A stretch of DNA of 46,768 bases from Bacillota bacterium (GCA_023415235.1 JAEZLP010000021.1:1-46768); one strand, 5' to 3'. Positions 17,505-25,604 are shown, counted from the first letter of the stretch. Notes: generated from the sequence alone by a model not told the origin. A program made the numbers and translations.

Positions 17505-17547
17505 CAAAAAACAGAAAGAGGCAGGCCTTAAATGCCAGGCTTGCCTC
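17505..17547 (-). terminator. Terminator after the GntR regulator gene
   Basis: GAGGCAGGCC (17518-17527) pairs, with one mismatch, with GGCTTGCCTC (17538-17547). The minus strand continues TTTCTGTTTTTTG. Confidence 0.65.
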
Positions 17548-17592
17548 CGATTAATTCAGATAATTCGATTGGTTCAGGTAAATAGAACCGGC

Positions 17593-18255
17593 CTATTTAA
17601 AGTTGTCCTCATGCTTGATCATATCCATCAGCTTGTCAATATGGTTGAAGGCTTCAAATCTCGCATTGGCTCCGTTTCCGTTTGAGATTGCCTCGAATAT
17701 GCGCTTATGCTCGGGAATCATCTCTTCCGCCCGTTTGAAGTCCTTGTAATAAATATATCGGAAGCGGAGAACCAGCTCCTGAAGCTGCTCGACCATATGG
17801 ATCAGGTGATTGTTTCTGCTTGACTCGACGATCAAATGATGGAATTTGGTGTCGAGGGCGATCATATCCGCCATATTTCCCTCAGCTACGGCCACCTGGA
17901 ACTTTTCTTTGATTTCATGCAAGGTCTTCTTTTCCTGCTCCGTCATTCTTTCCGCCGCAAGGCAGGCGGCCAGTCCTTCCAGGTTTGCTCGGACCTCCAG
18001 AATATCTTCCATGTCCTTGATGGAAACCTCGGAAGCATAGGCTCCCTTTCTCGGTTCGATCACAACCAGACCTTCCTTTTCCAGCTTCCTGATCGCTTCC
18101 CTGATGGGGGTACGGCTGACGCCCATATCTTCAGCAAGCTCGATTTCCATCATTCTGGTACCGGGCTTGATCTGTCCCGTTAAAATGAGGTTCCGAAGCT
18201 CCTCATACACAATCTCTCTCAGTGGCCTGTGACTATGAATATCAAAATTCAGCAT
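17593..18255 (-). CDS. GntR-family (FadR/FCD) transcriptional regulator
   Basis: A 220-aa repressor. The N-terminal winged helix has the GntR pattern (LRNLILTGQIKPGTRMMEIELAEDMGVSRTPIREAIRKLEKEGLV). The C-terminal all-helical FCD ligand domain has RANLEGLAACLAAERM and the metal-binding pattern LDTKFHHLIVESSRN. The ligand is usually a small carboxylate. It lies 18 bp downstream of ispE, an arrangement I know from several clostridia, without an obvious functional link. An AGAGAGGATG site precedes the ATG. Confidence 0.9.
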   Translation of the reverse strand: MLNFDIHSHRPLREIVYEELRNLILTGQIKPGTRMMEIELAEDMGVSRTPIREAIRKLEKEGLVVIEPRKGAYASEVSIKDMEDILEVRANLEGLAACLAAERMTEQEKKTLHEIKEKFQVAVAEGNMADMIALDTKFHHLIVESSRNNHLIHMVEQLQELVLRFRYIYYKDFKRAEEMIPEHKRIFEAISNGNGANARFEAFNHIDKLMDMIKHEDNFK

Positions 18256-18273
18256 ATCTACATCCTCTCTTCT

Positions 18274-19251
18274 TTAAAGTGTTTTTATAAGAAAGGTTTC
18301 CTTATTCAGCGTTTTCAACCTTGAATAAGCAGCAATTCCGTTTCTTTTACTGGTATACAGCCCAAATACGGTGGGGCCGCTTCCGCTCATCAGCGCCTTG
18401 TATGCATTCCCATCTTGGATAATCTTGTTCTTTGTATACATAATAACAGGATACTCTTTTAAGCTATAATTTTCAAGTACATTCAACATATTTTTTGCTA
18501 TTTTATATAAATTCCCCTCTCTCAATCCGGCTGCCAATTCCGCGGTATTCGGGCGCTCCAGGACCTCCTCGAGGTTCAGTCCGCCATAGACCTGAGCGGT
18601 GGAAAGACTGATGGGAGGTTTGGATAGAAGCACCCATGCGCGAAGGGGCTTTACAAGCTCCAGCTTTTCTCCGATTCCCGATGCGATGGCGCAGGTCCCG
18701 GCCAGGGGATCCGCTCCAAGCTCCAGCTCCTCGTTGAGCGCTGCCTGGCCCGCCAGACAGAACGGCACGTCGGCGCCAAGAGAGGTTCCGAGCTTCATCA
18801 GAGTCTGAAGGTCAAGCTTCAAATTCCAGATCCTGTTTAAGGCGTGAAGCACTGCGGCGCAGTTCGCGCTTCCTCCGGCCAGCCCCGCCGCGACAGGAAT
18901 TCTCTTCTCAATTTCGATGTTGATCCGGCCGTCGCGCTTTGGACAATACTGCTCTGCCATCCGCTCCGCCGCCTTATATGCGATATTTCTTCCGTCCACA
19001 GGAAGGTACGGCAGGTTGGAGGAGAGGCTGATTCCGATGGGTTTTCTCCCTGCGGCGTCCTGATTCCCGTCTGATGCCTTGTCCCCGGTCCTGTCCTCTG
19101 CCTTGTCCCCGGTCCAGCTTACCTTGACCAGATCGTAAAGATCCACCTGCTGCATGACCATCAGGACCTCATGGTAACCGTCGGGACGTTTCCCGAGTAC
19201 ATCAATGGAAAGATTGATCTTTGCATATGCTTTTATTGTGATCGAGTCCAT
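18274..19251 (-). CDS. ispE: 4-diphosphocytidyl-2-C-methyl-D-erythritol kinase
   Basis: GHMP kinase of the MEP isoprenoid pathway (325 aa; relatives are usually about 280-300). The N-terminal AYAKINLSIDVLGKRPDGYHEV and the phosphate loop PVAAGLAGGSANCAAVLHALN are intact, as are GADVPFCL and the C-terminal MSGSGPTVFGLY. The extra length comes from two in-frame insertions: about 25 residues after VKVSW, containing a tandem GDKAEDRT/GDKASDGN repeat, and about 18 residues before GIGEKLELV. Neither breaks a known active-site motif, so the enzyme is probably functional. Confidence 0.92.
   Translation of the reverse strand: MDSITIKAYAKINLSIDVLGKRPDGYHEVLMVMQQVDLYDLVKVSWTGDKAEDRTGDKASDGNQDAAGRKPIGISLSSNLPYLPVDGRNIAYKAAERMAEQYCPKRDGRINIEIEKRIPVAAGLAGGSANCAAVLHALNRIWNLKLDLQTLMKLGTSLGADVPFCLAGQAALNEELELGADPLAGTCAIASGIGEKLELVKPLRAWVLLSKPPISLSTAQVYGGLNLEEVLERPNTAELAAGLREGNLYKIAKNMLNVLENYSLKEYPVIMYTKNKIIQDGNAYKALMSGSGPTVFGLYTSKRNGIAAYSRLKTLNKETFLIKTL
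19075..19115 (-). repeat. 24-bp in-frame tandem duplication inside ispE
   Basis: The 17-mer TGCCTTGTCCCCGGTCC occurs at 19075-19091 and again at 19099-19115, 24 bases apart (eight codons). This gives the protein repeat GDKAEDRT/GDKASDGN in a surface insertion. Confidence 0.8.
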
Positions 19252-19305
19252 AGCTTCGCCTCTTTTCTGCCAGACTATTCGTCAGAGCTCTGTTGATGCT
19301 TAGAG

Positions 19306-19333
19306 AAAACGGGCGAATTCTCCGATTCGCCCG
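19306..19333 (-). terminator. Terminator after the Ig-like protein gene
   Basis: CGGGCGAAT (19310-19318) pairs with ATTCGCCCG (19325-19333). The minus strand continues TTTTCTC. Confidence 0.75.
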
Positions 19334-19344
19334 CTGTTAAACGA

Positions 19345-20232
19345 TTATTTTTTATTGCCTTTGGCTTTTTTATTCCGGTCCCTGCCGGTTGCATTCTTGG
19401 GTCTTGTGGTTCCCGCAGCTGCTTTCGCCGCGGCTTTTTCTCTTTCCTTCTCAGCTTTTGCCTTCCTGCCCGTAATATAGGTGCTTCCCGCGGCAGAGAT
19501 CGGTCTCGGACCGGTTACCCGCTTGGTATCACGGGCTTCGTCTTTTTCAACGGTGGATTTGTCTTGCTGTTGGGCCTTGTTTTTGTTCTTTTTTTCTGCC
19601 TGGGCCCTTGCTTTCGCCTTTTCCTTCTCGGTCTTCGCTACAATATCCTCAACGGATTTGCCCGTTTCCTTCGCCACCTTGTAGGGGTTGACCTTTGCCT
19701 CCCCTTTCGCAGCCTCTTCTTCCTCCTGCTTTTTCAGCTGACGCTTTGTAGAAATGGAGGTGAAGAAGATCATCCCCACCATCATGACTCCCATCAACGC
19801 CATATTGACCGTGTTATCCGTATTCAGGTTTCTTGTTTTCAGATTGATGGTCTTGTCCTCGCCCAGGGTGTCGCCGTTAACCAGCTGTAAATCAGAGGAA
19901 ATGTGAAGCTGATAGCTTGTGTTGGACTCAAGGGTCTGATCCACCAGCACCAGCATTTCTTTCGGCTTTTTGTCGTTGTACAGCACTCTTATGGGCAGCT
20001 CCTTGCCCTTGTCCGTGGTGAATCGGAACGCAGCCTCATTTTGCTTCTGCACTTCCTTTGCGGAAACATCCTCGTTGAAGAACAGCTTGACCGCAAAGTT
20101 CTCGGGACGGGAGTTGTCGCTGCCGTCCTCCGGATAGCTTTTCAGCAATTCCAGTCCTGATGCGAAGCAAAAGGAAAAGGACGTCAATATCATTAAAATT
20201 GAAAGGCTCAAAATTATGCCTGCTCGTTTCAT
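19345..20232 (-). CDS. Membrane protein with SbsA-type Ig-like domain and basic C-terminal tail
   Basis: A 295-aa exported protein. Residues 1-25 are a signal peptide ending near SFCFASG. Residues about 30-135 form an Ig-like domain of the SbsA type (SYPEDGSDNSRPENFAVKLFFNEDV ... NTSYQLHISSDL). One membrane helix follows at about 145-160 (NMALMGVMMVGMIFFTSI). The last 130 residues are Lys/Ala/Glu-rich and very basic, and should be cytoplasmic. The tail could bind nucleic acid or be disordered. The start codon overlaps the tadA stop (ATGA), so the two are co-translated. I know no function. Confidence 0.7.
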   Translation of the reverse strand: MKRAGIILSLSILMILTSFSFCFASGLELLKSYPEDGSDNSRPENFAVKLFFNEDVSAKEVQKQNEAAFRFTTDKGKELPIRVLYNDKKPKEMLVLVDQTLESNTSYQLHISSDLQLVNGDTLGEDKTINLKTRNLNTDNTVNMALMGVMMVGMIFFTSISTKRQLKKQEEEEAAKGEAKVNPYKVAKETGKSVEDIVAKTEKEKAKARAQAEKKNKNKAQQQDKSTVEKDEARDTKRVTGPRPISAAGSTYITGRKAKAEKEREKAAAKAAAGTTRPKNATGRDRNKKAKGNKK

Positions 20233-20702
20233 ACTTTAGTTTCCTCCGATTTCTTTTTTCTTAGTTTCTGAAAAAATGATTTCATTATTTTCTCGCATTG
20301 CTGCTGCATGATTCCGGTTTCAATCTGCACAGAGTGATTCAGCCGCTCATCCTGTACGATATTCATCAGGGAACCGCACGCGCCGGTTTTCGGATCCGGG
20401 GTTCCGATCACAACCTTTTGTATTCGGGCCAGTACAATGGCCCCCGCGCACATGGAGCACGGTTCTGTCGTAACGTACATCCGGCAGCCCAGCAGTCTCC
20501 AGCCTCCGAGATTCCTTGCGGCATCCCGGATCGCAATGATTTCCGCATGAGCTGTAGGGTCCTTTGAGGTTTCAGTCATATTATGTCCCCGACCGATGAT
20601 TTTTCCGTTTTTTTCGATCACCGCTCCAATCGGGACTTCCCCGAGGGAAAGGGCCTTTTCCGCTTCCAGCAATGCCTCCCGCATGTAGTCTTCAGGACTC
20701 AT
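20229..20702 (-). CDS. tadA: tRNA-specific adenosine-34 deaminase
   Basis: Zinc deaminase that converts A34 to inosine in tRNA-Arg(ACG) (157 aa). Zinc and catalytic residues are in place: H52 and E54 in HAE, and C82 and C85 in PCSMC. The substrate-loop region DPKTGACGSLMN is also typical. It is the first gene of a two-gene unit with the Ig-like membrane protein. Confidence 0.95.
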   Translation of the reverse strand: MSPEDYMREALLEAEKALSLGEVPIGAVIEKNGKIIGRGHNMTETSKDPTAHAEIIAIRDAARNLGGWRLLGCRMYVTTEPCSMCAGAIVLARIQKVVIGTPDPKTGACGSLMNIVQDERLNHSVQIETGIMQQQCEKIMKSFFQKLRKKKSEETKV

Positions 20703-20906
20703 TTTTCGCCTGCTGCTCCTTTCCGTGGTTTATTCATATGCCATACAATATTACCACACTTCCGTGGGTTTTTCAACGAAAAAACGAAATGGACAAAAAT
20801 CCGAAAATCATCCGAGACAAATATCCGAAAACAAGCGCAGAAAAAATCCATCGCCGGTGGGCCGGGATGGATTTCTACAGGAAGTATTTCGAATTGGTCA
20901 TTTATA

Positions 20907-22061
20907 TCAAACCTCTTCAATATTTCCGGTTCTTGCGTCAACCGCAACGATCCAGTAGCCGTAAGCATTGCGGTTTCGCCGCCTTTGGTTTTCTCCGGCA
21001 TCCAAAACCGGGCCTACCCCGCGGATCGGCTGCCAGTAAGTAAAGCCGGATTTTCCTCCGTCAGGCTGCTCCTCGTCTAAAAACCTGCCCGGAATGCCGA
21101 AGTAAAACCTGACTGCCGTTCCTTTGTCGTCAGGCTTTGCGCCGAAGATATAGTGGCGATACTGGGTTGCAAAATAATGTGCTCCGGGAGAAACCAGCGG
21201 CAGGTTGGCAATATTGACGATCTTTTTCCATCTTGCCCCGGTCCGGTCCTTTTCAAAGGGATTTACATCCTCATAGAATTCTGCAATCCGGCAGGTGTGG
21301 ACGCATGCGTTGAGAAGGTACTCGTTATAAAAGCTGTTGTAGGTCTTTGTCGGTTTCATCCTTTCCTCACGGCAGGCTTCCTCCTCTTTTTTATCGGGTT
21401 GGCGTGCCGCTTGCTCTTGGTCGGGTTGGCAAGCCGCTTGCTCCTGGTCGGGCTGATGCGCTGCCATCTCCTGGTCGGTTTGGACTGTCTCTTGCTCCTG
21501 CTCTTCTCCCTCCGGGAGGGTTCCGAGGACTCCTTCTTCTATTTCTTCCACAATCTTGCCGATCTTGTCAATCATGTCGTCAATCCCCGGGCTCTGTCCC
21601 TTTTCCTTCTCTTCCTCTACTTGCGCAAGCTCGGATTGAAAGGGGTCCCCATCTCTTGCGGTTACCCCCTTAAGCACAGGGTGGAGCGGTTCGCGTTCAT
21701 TTTGGGTGGATGCGGCTGCAATGATGGCCGTGGTGAAATGATGATAGGCGTTTCCCTTTCCGTCCACATCAAGGGGAAGGAAACGGAAATAGGTTTCCCC
21801 GTTTCCCTGTCTGTTGACCAGAAGATTTCCCATTATCGCATGAATGGTCCTCTCTCCTTTTTTGCCGAACAGGATCAGTTTGTATATGTAGTCGCCCTTT
21901 TCAAAATATCTCAGATTCTGGACAATGCAGCGGAGAGCCCCCTTGTTGTTCCCCGTCTCCACCTTGAGATATCCCTTTATGGGCAAGGATTCCCTTTCCG
22001 CGAACTGGTCGTTCTGTTCCTCCATCATGACGAAAGCGCGGTTATACTTGACATAATTCAT
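20907..22061 (-). CDS. Conserved clostridial hypothetical protein with Gln-rich repeat linker
   Basis: A 384-aa soluble protein of unknown function. The N-terminal 135 residues are rich in beta-strand (RAFVMMEEQNDQF, GYLKVETGNNKGALRCIVQNL). They are followed by an acidic linker, about three copies of a nine-residue DQEQAA-QP repeat (about 197-224), and a conserved C-terminal part (NPFEKDRTGARWKKI, GYWIVAVDARTGNIEEV). I have seen this N- and C-terminal arrangement in clostridial genomes without a role. There is no signal peptide. A GAGGAGAAG site precedes the ATG. It is divergent from cvpA. Confidence 0.7.
   Translation of the reverse strand: MNYVKYNRAFVMMEEQNDQFAERESLPIKGYLKVETGNNKGALRCIVQNLRYFEKGDYIYKLILFGKKGERTIHAIMGNLLVNRQGNGETYFRFLPLDVDGKGNAYHHFTTAIIAAASTQNEREPLHPVLKGVTARDGDPFQSELAQVEEEKEKGQSPGIDDMIDKIGKIVEEIEEGVLGTLPEGEEQEQETVQTDQEMAAHQPDQEQAACQPDQEQAARQPDKKEEEACREERMKPTKTYNSFYNEYLLNACVHTCRIAEFYEDVNPFEKDRTGARWKKIVNIANLPLVSPGAHYFATQYRHYIFGAKPDDKGTAVRFYFGIPGRFLDEEQPDGGKSGFTYWQPIRGVGPVLDAGENQRRRNRNAYGYWIVAVDARTGNIEEV
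21394..21483 (-). repeat. 27-bp tandem repeats in the hypothetical gene
   Basis: About three imperfect 27-bp units encode DQEMAAHQP, DQEQAACQP and DQEQAARQP in the linker of the 384-aa protein. The reading frame is preserved, so copy number may vary without breaking the gene. Confidence 0.7.
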
Positions 22062-22080
22062 CCGAATCTTCTCCTCTTTC

Positions 22081-22109
22081 TTGAAATAGTTCTCATAAAT
22101 TGATAATAT
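22081..22109 (+). promoter_or_regulatory. Sigma-A type promoter of cvpA
   Basis: TTGAAA (22081-22086) and TAATAT (22104-22109) are separated by 17 bp, leaving a leader of about 70 nt before cvpA. Confidence 0.6.
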
Positions 22110-22185
22110 ACTTATATGCGATTGGGATTGTTATTATGCAGGGGAAAGCACCGGGACTCTGCTATTCAACGAAAGGGGGACAGCT

Positions 22186-22830
22186 ATGTGGGTTGACGGG
22201 ATCATAGTGATCATTGTGGTTTACGCGATAATCCAGGGCTATCGGCGCGGATTCGTTCATGCCTTTCTTCATACGGTGGGATGGGTGCTTGCGGTTGTGC
22301 TGGGCTTTGTCTGGTATCCTCACATACTCGGATTTTTGAAGGAAAAAACGGGATTTTACGAACCTATTCACAGCAAAATTGCGGAAAGGATCACGGAAAA
22401 TACGGAAAATGCCACCAGCTCGGCCATGACCGGCATCCCCGAGGTGATCCGGGATCTGCTGGATAGAGCTATCGATTCGGCAACCAGCTCTATCGCCAAC
22501 TCCTTATCCGACAGTCTGACCAACTTGATTTTCAACATTCTCGGATTCCTGGCAGTGGCGCTCATCATCAAGCTGATCTTGATGCTTTTGACCATCCTTT
22601 TTTCCAAAGAGAAAAACGGTGGATTTATCGGCGGTGTGGACGGTTTTTTCGGACTGATTGCCGGAGCCGTAAAAGGGATTATACTGGTTTACATATTGCT
22701 GGCCCTTATGGTGCCGGTGACCAGCCTGTCGGGAAGCGCCTTCCTCATAGGCCAGCTGGACGGCTCCGTGCTGGGAAGCTATTTATATGAAAATAATCTT
22801 GTCTTGAAATTGGTGAAGGGATTCCTGTAA
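22186..22830 (+). CDS. CvpA family membrane protein
   Basis: A 214-aa membrane protein with four hydrophobic segments. The N-terminal pattern is WVDGIIVIIVVYAIIQGYRRGF, followed by GWVLAVVLGF. A polar loop lies at about 55-105, then LGFLAVALIIKLILMLL and GLIAGAVKGIILVYILLALM. It belongs to the CvpA/YshB family, linked to colicin V production in E. coli and to envelope or biofilm functions elsewhere; the molecular role is not settled. A GAAAGGGGGA site lies ahead of the ATG. Confidence 0.85.
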   Translation: MWVDGIIVIIVVYAIIQGYRRGFVHAFLHTVGWVLAVVLGFVWYPHILGFLKEKTGFYEPIHSKIAERITENTENATSSAMTGIPEVIRDLLDRAIDSATSSIANSLSDSLTNLIFNILGFLAVALIIKLILMLLTILFSKEKNGGFIGGVDGFFGLIAGAVKGIILVYILLALMVPVTSLSGSAFLIGQLDGSVLGSYLYENNLVLKLVKGFL

Positions 22831-22880
22831 ACGATCTGCCTACAGCGATTTGAAGCTTCATTCTGCTTGTCACAAATTTA

Positions 22881-22925
22881 AAACCTCCTGGCCAGTCTCA
22901 TGATCCAACATCAGCCAAGAGGTTT
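22881..22925. repeat. Inverted repeat between convergent genes
   Basis: AAACCTC-c-TGGC (22881-22892) pairs with GCCA-a-GAGGTTT (22914-22925) with one mismatch. No good T run follows on either strand, so its role as a terminator between cvpA and the rubredoxin-like gene is uncertain. Confidence 0.45.
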
Positions 22926-22982
22926 ATATAAGCTAAGAAGTAGTCTCTAATAACCATTTATATCATCGCGTAGTTACATAGA

Positions 22983-23285
22983 TTAAAAACCGGCGACAAA
23001 TTTAAATTCATCTTTACAGGCATTGCATTGAGGACACTTAAAAAAGCTTGGAATATCCCGCCACTTTGTTCCGGGGAAGAAACCCAAAGCCTTACAGTTC
23101 TCGCTATGATCGATAATTCCTTCCGTTAAAACTCCATTGATTTCTTCCATAAATACTTCTGCGCTTACCTCGGTGTCGATAACGCCTTCCTCCAACTGCC
23201 CATTCACTTCCTCAAAGAAAACTTCTTCGCTGGCGGCATCTTCATCGTAGGTGAAACCACATTTTGGGCATATATACTTCGCCAT
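22983..23285 (-). CDS. Rubredoxin-like protein with duplicated acidic insert
   Basis: A 100-aa protein with rubredoxin termini: KYICPKCGFTYDED (C6, C9) and FFPGTKWRDIPSFFKCPQCNACKDEF (C84, C87). These four cysteines should hold one Fe or Zn. The usual short GDP..G loop is replaced by two 20-residue acidic repeats (residues 19-38 and 41-60, 13 of 20 identical) plus extra cysteines C64 and C90. Normal rubredoxins are about 52 aa. The ATG at 23285 is chosen because AAGGAGGAG precedes it. It could be an electron carrier or a rubredoxin-type zinc-binding adaptor. Confidence 0.75.
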   Translation of the reverse strand: MAKYICPKCGFTYDEDAASEEVFFEEVNGQLEEGVIDTEVSAEVFMEEINGVLTEGIIDHSENCKALGFFPGTKWRDIPSFFKCPQCNACKDEFKFVAGF

Positions 23286-23388
23286 GGCAATTCTCCTCCT
23301 TCTGTTAAACCGAACCAACTATTTCTTAGTTTATATTTATACAAAAATTATACATCACCTTTTTTCAAATACAATGAATAGCGGAAAA

Positions 23389-23527
23389 GTTAAAAAATAG
23401 TCGATTTATTTGAAAGGATTTTCTAATCCACACTGGGTTCGCTGTCTTTATTCGATAAAATTAGACTAAAAACTGAAAAAATTCTAATCAAATTTTGCAT
23501 GAAGCATAAATTAGTTAAAAAATAGTC
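23389..23527. repeat. Direct repeat of a 14-mer in the rubredoxin/Nif11 intergenic region
   Basis: GTTAAAAAATAGTC occurs exactly at 23389-23402 and 23514-23527, 125 bases apart. The 361-base gap between the divergent rubredoxin-like and Nif11 genes is AT-rich and holds these repeats and a promoter. I see no other gene or RNA in it. Confidence 0.6.
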
Positions 23528-23571
23528 AACGGTGTTACTTAGTCTTCTTCAAGTATGTAACAAATTGAGCC

Positions 23572-23601
23572 TTGAATCGTATTTGAAAATAATGGTACAA
23601 T
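23572..23601 (+). promoter_or_regulatory. Promoter of the Nif11-like precursor gene
   Basis: TTGAAT (23572-23577) and TACAAT (23596-23601) are separated by 18 bp, about 45 bp before the start codon. Confidence 0.6.
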
Positions 23602-23646
23602 CTAATTAATGTTGTTGACGGTCGTAGTATGAAAGGAGAAATAATT

Positions 23647-23955
23647 ATGTCAAAGATGAAGGAACTTTACGAAAAGGTAGCGGCGGACAGCACATTGCAG
23701 AATAAATTCGCTGCAATCATGGAAGGCGCAGAGAAAGCCGGTGAAGAAGCCACCAATGCGAAGCTGTTGGCTTTCGCGAAGGAAGCCGGATATGATGTGA
23801 CATTGGAGGAAATGCAAACGTTCTTTAAGGGACTTACAGAAAATAGTACAAGGGATCTTTCTGATGCCGAGCTGGATATGGCGGCAGGAGGAAGGTCTCA
23901 GGGCTGGTATTTCTTATCGATTTCTTCCTTCAGATTCGGCTGCACGGCAATCTGA
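23647..23955 (+). CDS. Nif11-type RiPP precursor peptide (orphan)
   Basis: A 102-aa peptide. Residues 1-82 match the Nif11/nitrile-hydratase-like leader family: MSKMKELYEKVAADSTLQNKF, then AKLLAFAKEAGYDVTLEEM and DLSDAELDMAAGG. The GG is the usual leader cleavage site and leaves a 20-residue putative core (RSQGWYFLSI ... RFGCTAI) with one Cys and several Ser. The ATG at 23647 is preferred, since AAAGGAG precedes it. The last 58 bases are antisense to the 3' end of the diguanylate cyclase gene. I see no modifying enzyme or peptidase-transporter nearby. Confidence 0.8.
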   Translation: MSKMKELYEKVAADSTLQNKFAAIMEGAEKAGEEATNAKLLAFAKEAGYDVTLEEMQTFFKGLTENSTRDLSDAELDMAAGGRSQGWYFLSISSFRFGCTAI

Positions 23956-25472
23956 TTTCTTCCGCTCTGTTTTGCCTGATAAAGAAGTGCATCCGCGCCG
24001 CCAACCAGCTGATCGTAGGATTCATTCCGATACTGTTTGATCCCGATGCTTACCGTTATTTTCAGATCATGATCAAATTCATATCGTTCAATACTTTCTC
24101 TTATCCGCTCACCTGCATGATATGCCTCTTCAATGTTGCAATGCGGCAGCAAAACAATGAATTCCTCTCCGCCATATCTTCCAACGTACCCATCTTCCCC
24201 GATCACGCCGGTTAATATTTCAGCCACCGTACGAAGGACATGATCTCCGAACAGGTGCCCGTATGTATCATTGACGCTCTTGAAATAATCGATATCGATC
24301 ATCATCAGCGACATGTCAAGTTCATTATTATCATTTGACCGATTAATATGTTCCTTAACAACTTCAAACATAAATTGATAATTATATAGGTTTGTCAGGC
24401 TGTCTCGGATGGTTTTTTCATACAGCAACTCGTTTTTCAACTTCAATTCATACTCAATCCTGATATCCTGCATGATAAGCAGTCCGCCTAAAAAATCATG
24501 AATTCCATCATCGAAAATTGGAATAAGCATAATATTGGCGGGAATTTTTATTCCATCCTTTCCCACCATTTCGACATCCTTTAACATTCTTTCTTGCTCG
24601 TTCACATCATTCATGTCAAGCTTGTCAAGGTGCTTACTGTCAAATAGGCAGCTCACGTTTTTATTGATTAGATCCGGTTCTTCATAATTCAGCAAATCCA
24701 GAGCATGCTTTGAAATTCGAATCATTTCAAACTGGCTATTCACTACGATGACCATATCCAGTATTTTGTCCTGAATTTTATCCAGCAGCACCTTCTCGGG
24801 AACCTTTAGAAAATGGTACTTCAGTATCACAATATATATTCCCAGTATCATGATAACGGCATAGAGCTGTCCCATCAGAGGAATCGACTTGTATCCCAGA
24901 AACGGCAGTATTGTTTGGCTCAGCAAATCCAAGCAAAATGAAATCATGCCTGAAACAGCCAAAATCTGCGCCTGCTTTTTCACTCTTGCGCTTTGTGTCT
25001 TAATTCCCCATATTACGATAATAACAATACTGCCTAATAAATAGGTAAAATTGTATAAAAAATTACCGATATAAAATAGCCTGCTGATCCATGTGGGTGT
25101 TTCAATACCCGGTCCGAATAGAAAAACCGCCATATAGAAAAAGACAAACGCCGGGGCGAATAAAAAGACTCTTCCCGCCTTCCTGCCGCTTAGTCTGTTG
25201 CCCGTTATTAATAAAACCAGGTATAGTGTGAACGCGCTGAAGCTGCACCAGCCCAAAGCCGATACTTTATTCCAGAATGAAAAAGAATAGTAATTTTCGG
25301 CTACATAAGCAAACGCATAGGCAAAAGACCAGATTGCATAGCTCAAGCATAACAATAAAAAAGTCCTGTGCACCAAGGACGTTTTGTTTTGCTTATATGC
25401 ATAGACGCCAATAAAAACATAAACAATAACGGCTACAAAAGATAGTGCTGAAAATAAGCTGCCAATATTCAT
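23898..25472 (-). CDS. Membrane diguanylate cyclase (7TM sensor-PAS-GGDEF)
   Basis: A 524-aa protein. Seven to eight hydrophobic helices (about 1-220) resemble the 7TM histidine-kinase N-terminal sensor domain. A PAS domain follows (about 240-345), then a GGDEF domain with an intact GGEEF active site (VGRYGGEEFIVLLPH) and the DIDYFKSVNDTYGH metal/substrate motif. It should make cyclic di-GMP. The residues before GGEEF read IGEDGYVGR, so the RxxD inhibitory site is absent. The ATG at 25472 follows CGGAGGTATCAC. The 3' end overlaps the Nif11 precursor gene on the other strand. Confidence 0.9.
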   Translation of the reverse strand: MNIGSLFSALSFVAVIVYVFIGVYAYKQNKTSLVHRTFLLLCLSYAIWSFAYAFAYVAENYYSFSFWNKVSALGWCSFSAFTLYLVLLITGNRLSGRKAGRVFLFAPAFVFFYMAVFLFGPGIETPTWISRLFYIGNFLYNFTYLLGSIVIIVIWGIKTQSARVKKQAQILAVSGMISFCLDLLSQTILPFLGYKSIPLMGQLYAVIMILGIYIVILKYHFLKVPEKVLLDKIQDKILDMVIVVNSQFEMIRISKHALDLLNYEEPDLINKNVSCLFDSKHLDKLDMNDVNEQERMLKDVEMVGKDGIKIPANIMLIPIFDDGIHDFLGGLLIMQDIRIEYELKLKNELLYEKTIRDSLTNLYNYQFMFEVVKEHINRSNDNNELDMSLMMIDIDYFKSVNDTYGHLFGDHVLRTVAEILTGVIGEDGYVGRYGGEEFIVLLPHCNIEEAYHAGERIRESIERYEFDHDLKITVSIGIKQYRNESYDQLVGGADALLYQAKQSGRNQIAVQPNLKEEIDKKYQP

Positions 25473-25604
25473 GTGATACCTCCGTTTTGCTATATCCATA
25501 TATACCACGTGAGGGGCAAATCAATCATTTCCATTGATAATTTACCTGAGATTTTACATGCCAAAGTTTAGAATTGAAGCGAGGTGTATGCACTTGAAGA
25601 ATAA

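Noticed and set aside
16159..17685. Very long plus-strand frame (about 500 codons) opposite the SipL-like gene
   Set aside because: It is a shadow of the minus-strand gene: no start signal, and composition mirrors the acidic repeats on the other strand.
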